The translations under genes were made by a program, and so were the position numbers. Source: JACPFJ01 sp036504875 (lineage in GTDB: Bacteria > Desulfobacterota > Desulfuromonadia > Geobacterales > Pseudopelobacteraceae). From it: a stretch of 9,493 bases of DNA. Shown here one piece after another: positions 5,210-9,493 of this stretch; position 1 is the stretch's first letter, and every line of letters begins with the position of its first letter. The notes below the pieces were generated by a model. The model saw nothing but the letters and a program-made list of their open reading frames with translations. It ran no database searches and was not told the DNA's origin. The stretch is from contig DASXUK010000069.1 of assembly GCA_036504875.1 (NCBI GenBank), forward strand, positions 1-9,493. Reading direction: 5' to 3'.

Positions 5210-6484
5210 ATGCGGTTTTTATTTACTCTCTTCATAGGCCTGTGTCTGTACTCCGCGGTCATGGCCGTTGGACAGGGCAGGATTCGGGTTATAGGCATCC
5301 GCGACCCGATTACCCCGGTTATAGCCAGCTTCCTGCATGGCACTCTGAGTGATGCTGCCAGGCAAGGCGACAGCCTGGTGTTGGTCGAAGTGAATACCCC
5401 GGGGGGGCTCGATTCGGCTATGCGGGAGATAGTCCAAGACATCTTGGCCAGCCCGGTGCCGGTGGTAGTATATGTCGCGCCTTCCGGCGCCCGCGCCGCC
5501 TCGGCTGGCGCGATTATCGCCCTTGCCGCGGATGTCGCCGCCATGGCACCCGGCACCAATATCGGTGCCGCCCACCCCGTTTCCCTGGGCCAAAAGCCGG
5601 ACAAGACCATGGAGGAGAAGGTTCTCAATGACGCCGAGGCCTATGCGGAGGGGATCGCTCTCAAGCGCGGCAGAAATGAGACGCTGGCGAAAAAGATGGT
5701 GCGCGAGAGCATTTCGTTGAGTGCCGATAAAGCCCTGGCCGGGAACGTTATCGATCTCGTCGCCCGCAACCGGGCCGACCTTTTGCAGCAGCTGGAAGGA
5801 CGTCATATTCAACGAGAGGGACGGGAGGTGGTGCTGCGACTCTCAGGTGCCGGGGTGGTTGCGGCGGAGATGGGTGTGGTGGAGCGGATCCTCAACGCCA
5901 TCAGCAACCCGAACGTGGCCTACGTCCTGATGATGCTCGGGATGCTGGGGCTCTTCTTCGAAATCTCCAATCCGGGGGTGATTCTGCCGGGGGTGATCGG
6001 TGGGATCTGCCTGATCCTGGCATTCTTCGCCTTCCAGGCCCTGCCGGTAAACTATGCCGGGGTTCTGTTGATCCTGTTGGCGCTGATATTGTTCATAGCC
6101 GAAATCAAGATCGTTTCCCATGGCATGCTGACAATCGGAGGGGTGGTGGCCATGGTGCTGGGGTCGTTACTACTGTTCCAGTCATCGGAGCCTTATCTGC
6201 GGGTTTCATGGGGCGTGATCCTGGTGACTGTATCAGCCACAGCAGCGTTTTTCACCTTTGTAGTGGCCAAGGCTCTGGCTGCCCACCACCGGCGGCCGAC
6301 AACGGGCCAGGAAGGATTGCTTAGCGAACAGGGACAGGCCGAGAGCAGAATATTTACTGAAGGTAAGGTATTTGTCCGTGGCGAGTACTGGGATGCCTGG
6401 AGTGAAGAGCCAATTGACGCCGGGACCAAGGTGGTGGTGGAAGCGGTGGAAGGCATGCGGCTCAAGGTGAAAAGGATTTCATAG
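5210..6484 (+). CDS. nfeD: Long-form NfeD membrane-bound serine protease (ClpP class), 424 aa
   Basis: This is a full-length NfeD of the type studied as PH1510 in Pyrococcus, a membrane protease that cleaves hydrophobic stretches of its stomatin partner. An N-terminal signal (1-20) exports the protease domain (about 24-200). VNTPGGLDSAMREIV (61-75) and GARAASAGAIIALA (93-106) hold the ClpP-like core, with Ser98 as nucleophile; Lys137 in EEKVLND is the likely general base of the Ser-Lys dyad. Membrane helices follow at about 236-251, 256-276, 281-299, 306-323 and 334-355. The C-terminal soluble OB-fold NfeD domain (about 365-424: GQEGLLSEQGQAES, GKVFVRGEYWDAWSEE, GTKVVVEAVEGMRLKVKR) is complete. 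GGAGG at 5201-5205 supports the ATG. The slipin gene begins 47 nt after the stop, the usual partner arrangement. Identification is firm; the substrate in this organism is inferred. Confidence 0.95.
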   Translation: MRFLFTLFIGLCLYSAVMAVGQGRIRVIGIRDPITPVIASFLHGTLSDAARQGDSLVLVEVNTPGGLDSAMREIVQDILASPVPVVVYVAPSGARAASAGAIIALAADVAAMAPGTNIGAAHPVSLGQKPDKTMEEKVLNDAEAYAEGIALKRGRNETLAKKMVRESISLSADKALAGNVIDLVARNRADLLQQLEGRHIQREGREVVLRLSGAGVVAAEMGVVERILNAISNPNVAYVLMMLGMLGLFFEISNPGVILPGVIGGICLILAFFAFQALPVNYAGVLLILLALILFIAEIKIVSHGMLTIGGVVAMVLGSLLLFQSSEPYLRVSWGVILVTVSATAAFFTFVVAKALAAHHRRPTTGQEGLLSEQGQAESRIFTEGKVFVRGEYWDAWSEEPIDAGTKVVVEAVEGMRLKVKRIS

Positions 6485-6531
6485 CGCATAGCGGCGATTT
6501 TTTGCAATTGCCGACTTACCGGAGGTCTGCC

Positions 6532-7299
6532 ATGTTCGACATCTTCAACTATATCCCGGCTATATTTCTCGTCATTCTTTTTATAATGTTCCTCGCCAGC
6601 GCGGTGCGGGTCCTCCCCGAGTACGAGCGGGGTGTACTCTTCCGGCTGGGGCGACTGGCCGGGGCGCGCGGGCCCGGACTATTCCTGATCATCCCCGGCA
6701 TCGATAAACTGGTGCGAGTGACGCTCAGAACCGTGGCCATGGATGTCCCCCCCCAAGATGTGATCACCCATGATAACGTGACGGTCAAAGTTTCAGCCGT
6801 TATCTATTTTCGCGTTATCGAGCCCCAGAAGGCGATTGTGGAGGTGGAGGATTATCTCTATGCCACCAGCCAATTGTCCCAGACTACTCTAAGGAGCGTC
6901 CTGGGCCAGGTGGACCTGGACGAGCTTTTGGCCAACCGGGAGAAGATCAATAAGGAGCTACAAGAGATTCTTGACCGCCACACCGGTCCGTGGGGGGTGA
7001 AGGTCGCGAATGTGGAGGTGAAGAATATTGACCTTCCTCAGGAGATGCAGCGGGCGATTGCCAAGCAGGCCGAGGCGGAGCGGGAGCGCCGCGCTAAGGT
7101 AATCCACGCCGAAGGGGAGCTGCAGGCATCGCAGAAGCTTGCGCAGGCCGCCACGATCTTGGCCGCCGAACCGACCGCTCTGCAACTGAGATACCTGCAG
7201 ACCCTGACCGAAATCGGCTCCGAAAGGAATTCCACAATCATCTTCCCGGTTCCCATAGACCTGATCAAGATGTTTATGGAGAGGCAAGGAAAGGGATAA
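6532..7299 (+). CDS. Slipin (stomatin/SPFH band 7 protein), 255 aa
   Basis: This is the membrane scaffold partner of the preceding NfeD protease. One membrane segment lies at residues 6-24. The SPFH/band 7 domain follows (about 27-180): VRVLPEYERGVLFRLGRLAGARGPGL, IPGIDKLVRVTLRT, DVPPQDVITHDNVTVKVSAVIYFRV, then YATSQLSQTTLRSVLGQVDLDELLANREKIN and WGVKVANVEVKNIDLP. A charged coiled-coil (171-212, AIAKQAEAERERRAKVIHAEGEL) and a hydrophobic C-terminal end (STIIFPVPIDLIKMF) complete it. The hydrophobic end is the segment cleaved by the NfeD partner in the Pyrococcus pair. Such proteins form oligomeric rings that organise membrane microdomains. The start is the ATG at 6532 with GGAGG at 6521-6525; an in-frame TTG at 6502 has no such site. 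It shares the NfeD promoter and ends at a strong terminator. Confidence 0.95.
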   Translation: MFDIFNYIPAIFLVILFIMFLASAVRVLPEYERGVLFRLGRLAGARGPGLFLIIPGIDKLVRVTLRTVAMDVPPQDVITHDNVTVKVSAVIYFRVIEPQKAIVEVEDYLYATSQLSQTTLRSVLGQVDLDELLANREKINKELQEILDRHTGPWGVKVANVEVKNIDLPQEMQRAIAKQAEAERERRAKVIHAEGELQASQKLAQAATILAAEPTALQLRYLQTLTEIGSERNSTIIFPVPIDLIKMFMERQGKG

Positions 7300-7309
7300 A
7301 AAGAGATAA

Positions 7310-7359
7310 CCTGGATTTTGACCCTGGCAGATAGCGATGTCAGTCAACTTTTATCCAGG
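7310..7359 (+). repeat. Long-loop inverted repeat between slipin stop and terminator
   Basis: CCTGGAT (7310-7316) and ATCCAGG (7353-7359) can pair across 36 nt, inside which TGAC (7319-7322) and GTCA (7339-7342) may also pair. It lies in the 3' untranslated part of the operon. There is no T run, so it is not a terminator by itself; it may stabilise the mRNA end. Function is not established. Confidence 0.3.
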
Positions 7360-7380
7360 GTGAACGTGAACAGAAATAAA

Positions 7381-7417
7381 AAAAGGGCTTGCCAGGTTAG
7401 GCAAGCCCTTTTGATTT
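7381..7417. terminator. Strong bidirectional rho-independent terminator
   Basis: AAAAGGGCTTGCC (7381-7393) and GGCAAGCCCTTTT (7400-7412) form a perfect 13-bp stem with a 6-nt loop. An A run precedes it (7377-7384), and TTTTGATTTTT follows. It ends the NfeD-slipin operon on the plus strand and, through the A run, can also stop leftward transcripts, including the gene ending at 7504. Confidence 0.9.
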
Positions 7418-7426
7418 TTATAAAGA

Positions 7427-7445
7427 TGCGGGGACATGATTTGAA
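7427..7445 (-). repeat. 19-bp copy of the 3' end of the initiator tRNA gene
   Basis: TGCGGGGACATGATTTGAA matches 8639-8657 inside the initiator tRNA gene at 18 of 19 positions; the one difference is T at 7437 for G at 8649. On the minus strand it is the T loop (TTCAAAT), the 3' half of the T stem, and the acceptor strand to position 72. It is 1212 bp downstream of the tRNA 3' end, in the same orientation, and is followed by a terminator as the tRNA is. It could be a relic attachment site or the remains of a second tRNA gene. The rest of a tRNA is not recognisable to its right. Confidence 0.6.
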
Positions 7446-7503
7446 GACGCAGGTCTTGTTCCTTTTCTACCGGATGCCACCTATGCCAAGCCCACAAATT
7501 CAA

Positions 7504-8460
7504 CTAGCGGTCTCGACGATCTCCATCATTCCTGTGTCCTTGCCCGCGGTCCCGGTCCTGTGACTCCCTCCTGTCCTGTGGTTCACCTCTGTCCTGCGAT
7601 CTTGGTGCCTGCTGCTCACGCTCACACTGTGCAGCTCCAGGCCGCTGCCTCTGCCTCTGGTCCTGAACCTCCGGGCCTCGTTGCTGAGGAGCGGTTTGAA
7701 CCGGATTTGTTCTCTGAAAGTTTCTACCCCGCTGCGGCGGTTGCGAGCCTGTATCCGGTACGCTCTGCTGGAGCGGCGCAGAATGCTGAATATCCTGCCT
7801 CCTTGGACTTATCGGAGGATTTTCCTGCCTTCCTCTTTGAACAGGTGTGGAAGTTTTTTGTTCAATTTGTTGCTTATAGTGCTGGCGGACCATCTTGTCA
7901 CGCGGCTGGTAACGGTAGCTCTGGTTGCGTATCGCATGCTGCTGTTCTACCCGGGGATACCTGTCTCCAGAGTATTGTCGCTGGTAAACTGGCAACGGGG
8001 CGCGGGCTGGAGCAGAGTTGCGCTTCCACCGATCCCATCCCCTTCGGCGCTGCTCCCATCCATGGCCCCAGTGCTGACCCCAGCGGGGCGGCGCATTTGT
8101 CTGCCACCCGCGAAAGTACACAGGAGGCTGCCGGTAATAGCGCACGGGGATACGGAGGATAAACGCCGGGACAACCTCTGGCTCTACAAACCACCAAGGG
8201 CCGTTGTACCAGGAACTGGCGTACCATGCGTCATCCTGGTAAACCCAGTACATGCCATCATAAAAGAAATAGTTGTCATCCATCTGTGGGGCATAATAGA
8301 CTGGGTAGCCCGGCACAGGCACGAGTTCCGGGTACAACGGCAGGTTGATCCCAATGCTTACGTTGGGTAACCCGATACCGATGCTCACCTGGGCTGTTGC
8401 AGAAGTCACCGAGCACAACAGCATTGACAACACCATCAGGCCGTAGCGTATTCTTTGCAT
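7504..8460 (-). CDS. Exported Tyr/Trp-rich protein with a long Arg/Gln/Pro-rich tail, 318 aa
   Basis: A clear signal peptide (residues 1-23, ending SATA before Gln24) sends it to the periplasm or outer surface. The mature N-terminal part (24-118) is the conserved head: GIGLPNVSIGINLPLYPEL, PVYYAPQMDDNYFFYDGMYWVYQDDAWYASSWYNGPWW, then EVVPAFILRIPVRYYRQPP. I associate this Tyr/Trp pattern with a family of hypothetical exported proteins common in Geobacter-like bacteria; no function is known to me. From about residue 125 to the end the protein is low-complexity: first Trp/His/Arg-rich (RWGQHWGHGWEQRRR), then Gln/Pro/Arg, ending in a run of Asp-Arg units. The tail is very basic and likely disordered. 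The start is the ATG at 8460 with GGAGG five bases upstream; the in-frame TTG at 8472 overlaps that site and is rejected. It is monocistronic, lying between two terminators. Confidence 0.8.
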   Translation of the reverse strand: MQRIRYGLMVLSMLLCSVTSATAQVSIGIGLPNVSIGINLPLYPELVPVPGYPVYYAPQMDDNYFFYDGMYWVYQDDAWYASSWYNGPWWFVEPEVVPAFILRIPVRYYRQPPVYFRGWQTNAPPRWGQHWGHGWEQRRRGWDRWKRNSAPARAPLPVYQRQYSGDRYPRVEQQHAIRNQSYRYQPRDKMVRQHYKQQIEQKTSTPVQRGRQENPPISPRRQDIQHSAPLQQSVPDTGSQPPQRGRNFQRTNPVQTAPQQRGPEVQDQRQRQRPGAAQCEREQQAPRSQDRGEPQDRRESQDRDRGQGHRNDGDRRDR

Positions 8461-8524
8461 TTTGTCCTCCAACAGAAGTTTAACCTGTAAAAAGCACTTG
8501 CGTCATAGAGTACACAGTTCTCAA

Positions 8525-8530
8525 AGTATA
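8525..8530 (-). promoter_or_regulatory. Candidate -10 box of the exported Tyr/Trp-rich protein gene
   Basis: TATACT on the minus strand matches five of six -10 bases, about 65 nt upstream of the ATG. No good -35 sits at 17 bases (TTGCAT is 20 bases away), so the assignment is weak. Confidence 0.3.
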
Positions 8531-8551
8531 ATCAAACAGATATGGATTACA

Positions 8552-8568
8552 TGCAAATTTGCAGCTGC
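8552..8568. repeat. Overlapping perfect palindromes upstream of the exported protein gene
   Basis: TGCAAATTTGCA (8552-8563) is a perfect 12-bp palindrome and shares its end with GCAGCTGC (8561-8568), also perfect. They lie just upstream of the candidate -10 box, where an operator would be expected. The binding protein is unknown and chance cannot be excluded. Confidence 0.35.
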
Positions 8569-8590
8569 GTCAAAATCTGCGGCAGGGCAA

Positions 8591-8623
8591 TAAAAAAGGA
8601 CTCAAGCAATTAAGCCTGAGTCC
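8591..8623 (-). terminator. Rho-independent terminator of the initiator tRNA gene
   Basis: On the minus strand GGACTCA (8623-8617) and TGAGTCC (8604-8598) form a 7-bp stem with a 12-nt loop, followed by TTTTTTA. It begins 12 nt after the tRNA 3' end. Confidence 0.8.
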
Positions 8624-8634
8624 CTGATATTGTT

Positions 8635-8711
<77 letters not shown>

Positions 8712-8792
8712 TCAGAAGAAATGCAGAGATATTAAGTTGTTATAGATATAAAGATACTAGGAACTGCAAGAAATGTCACTTGCTTTTTAGGG

Positions 8793-8816
8793 TTTAGTGT
8801 ACAGTTTAGTGTACAG
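8793..8816. repeat. Perfect tandem 12-bp repeat
   Basis: TTTAGTGTACAG occurs twice in a row (8793-8804 and 8805-8816) without a mismatch. Each copy contains the 6-bp palindrome TGTACA. It lies 82 bp upstream of the tRNA 5' end. Such short spaced repeats fit binding sites for a regulator or for a tyrosine integrase, but nothing here shows which. Confidence 0.7.
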
Positions 8817-8905
8817 CAAAGACTATCGGGGGATTTTACGAAGACAGCTAGGAGATTTTTCAGTGTGTAAGCGCTGGACTAAGAGTTGGAAGTTCTGATA
8901 ACAGG

Positions 8906-8921
8906 CCACAACAAGTTGTGG
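8906..8921. repeat. 16-bp palindrome CCACAAC-AA-GTTGTGG
   Basis: Two perfect 7-bp arms are separated by AA. It lies 15 bp outside the terminator hairpin, in the gap between the fibronectin-protein gene and the tRNA. There is no T run after it, so a protein-binding site or a second 3' hairpin is more likely than a terminator. Confidence 0.5.
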
Positions 8922-8927
8922 ATGAGA

Positions 8928-8969
8928 AAAAAAATAAGCCCTCCCCGATGTAGGAGGGCTGTGTTTTTT
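8928..8969. terminator. Bidirectional rho-independent terminator after the fibronectin-protein gene
   Basis: AGCCCTCC (8937-8944) and GGAGGGCT (8953-8960) form a perfect 8-bp stem. T runs flank it on both strands: TTTTTT at 8964-8969, and on the minus strand TATTTTTTTT after the stem. It follows the stop at 8981 by about 20 nt. Confidence 0.85.
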
Positions 8970-8980
8970 GAGTTTTCAGC

Positions 8981-9493
8981 TCATATCTGCGGCTTTGCCT
9001 GAATAGTTTTTACCGCAGACCAAGCACTCGTATTGAGCCACATATCAACCGCCTTAATACGGAAGTCATACGAAGCGCCACTGATCAGGTCTGAAAATCG
9101 GTAGGAGGCCGTTTTGACATACGTTTCTGTCCAGATGAATTCGTCAGTTCTCTTGTGAGCGATAATATAATTAGAAAAGTCTAAAGGCATGCTATCAAGG
9201 CTCCAATTAACTGTGATGTACGCAAATGTGTTCTGAATACTTCCGATCTCCAGTTCAGTTTCATAACCGGTAAATTGGGGAGTGCCAGGAGCCACGGTAT
9301 CAAGTGGGTCTAATGAGGCCACAGTACATGATTTAATAGCTGAATATTTTAAGTTTGTTTTCCCTAGAATGTTATAAGCAGCTACCGTTACAAACCAAGT
9401 CTGTGACGGCATAGGTATTCCTTCTCCCACTTTAAAATAAGCAGAAGTTGTTGTCCCATCATAAACCAAGTATTTATCTGGTATAGTGGGGAC
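8981..9493 (-). CDS. C-terminal part of a fibronectin type III protein; 5' end outside window
   Basis: The frame is open from the right edge to the stop at 8981-8983, giving 170 residues. Two fibronectin type III-like units are visible. The first is partial (about 1-60, with TWFVTVAAYNILGKTN...SAIKSCTVA). The second is complete (about 66-165): VAPGTPQFTGYE, YITVNWSLDSMPLDFSNYIIAHKR, YRFSDLISGASYDFRIKAVDMWLNTSAWS. The order 'strand with Trp, S-YII, LISGASYDFRIKAVD' is the standard Fn3 pattern. Such pairs close phage tail-tip (J-like) proteins and also many bacterial secreted enzymes; the visible part does not distinguish them. No enzymatic motif is present. Base composition is more AT-rich than the NfeD region, which would suit a transferred segment but is weak evidence. 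The ATG/TTG candidates inside the window are not the real start. Confidence 0.7.
   Translation of the reverse strand, partial: VPTIPDKYLVYDGTTTSAYFKVGEGIPMPSQTWFVTVAAYNILGKTNLKYSAIKSCTVASLDPLDTVAPGTPQFTGYETELEIGSIQNTFAYITVNWSLDSMPLDFSNYIIAHKRTDEFIWTETYVKTASYRFSDLISGASYDFRIKAVDMWLNTSAWSAVKTIQAKPQI

Noticed and set aside
5083..5812. Minus-strand frames of 181 and 197 residues over the NfeD gene start
   Set aside because: They cover the NfeD promoter and protease domain, which are unambiguous, and they show no domain and no ribosome binding site.
7560..8370. Open frames of 200 and 229 residues on the plus strand across the exported-protein gene
   Set aside because: They are antisense to a gene with a signal peptide, a ribosome binding site and a recognisable head. 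Their composition follows from the Arg/Gln/Pro-rich tail read backwards.

Overview
The window looks like a chromosomal segment of a Geobacter-like member of the Desulfuromonadales/Geobacterales. This is an inference from gene content: a succinyl-CoA:acetate CoA-transferase of the type used for acetate oxidation there, a NfeD-slipin operon, and large secreted proteins with concanavalin-like or fibronectin type III domains. No species-specific marker is visible. Coding is dense, most starts have a clear GGAGG-type ribosome binding site, and several sigma70-like promoters can be read.

Layout. 1-479 (+) is the C-terminal end of a secreted concanavalin-like protein, followed by a hairpin. 558-2365 (-) is a two-gene unit: an acetate CoA-transferase gene and, 23 nt behind it, a 73-aa protein of unknown function with its own strong ribosome binding site. 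Its promoter region (2412-2464) carries a perfect palindrome over the expected transcription start, and a TetR-family regulator (2617-3216, +) is divergent from it. This reads as a local repressor-operator-target arrangement. After a rho-independent terminator and a 290-nt gap, 3564-4415 (+) encodes an exported L,D-transpeptidase-fold protein. It has an unusual residue after the catalytic SHGC motif and a hairpin over its ribosome binding site. A convergent gene at 4436-4975 (-) encodes a small stand-alone THUMP-domain protein.

5210-7299 (+) is an operon of a full-length NfeD membrane serine protease and its slipin (stomatin/SPFH) partner. It has a good promoter at one end and a strong bidirectional terminator at the other. 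The two products are expected to form a membrane quality-control pair.

The right third is less ordinary. An initiator tRNA-Met gene (8635-8711, -) has a near-exact 19-bp copy of its T-loop-to-acceptor end 1212 bp downstream of it (7427-7445). This is the geometry left by integration into a tRNA gene, or by decay of a duplicated tRNA. The interval holds one gene, for an exported protein with a Tyr/Trp-rich head and a long Arg/Gln/Pro/Asp-rich tail. On the other side of the tRNA lie a perfect tandem 12-bp repeat, a 16-bp palindrome, a terminator and the 3' end of a fibronectin type III protein gene running off the window. No integrase or transposase is visible. Nothing here is clearly a new multi-gene system. 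The best leads are the tRNA-end duplication with its neighbouring repeats, and the TetR/CoA-transferase/73-aa unit.
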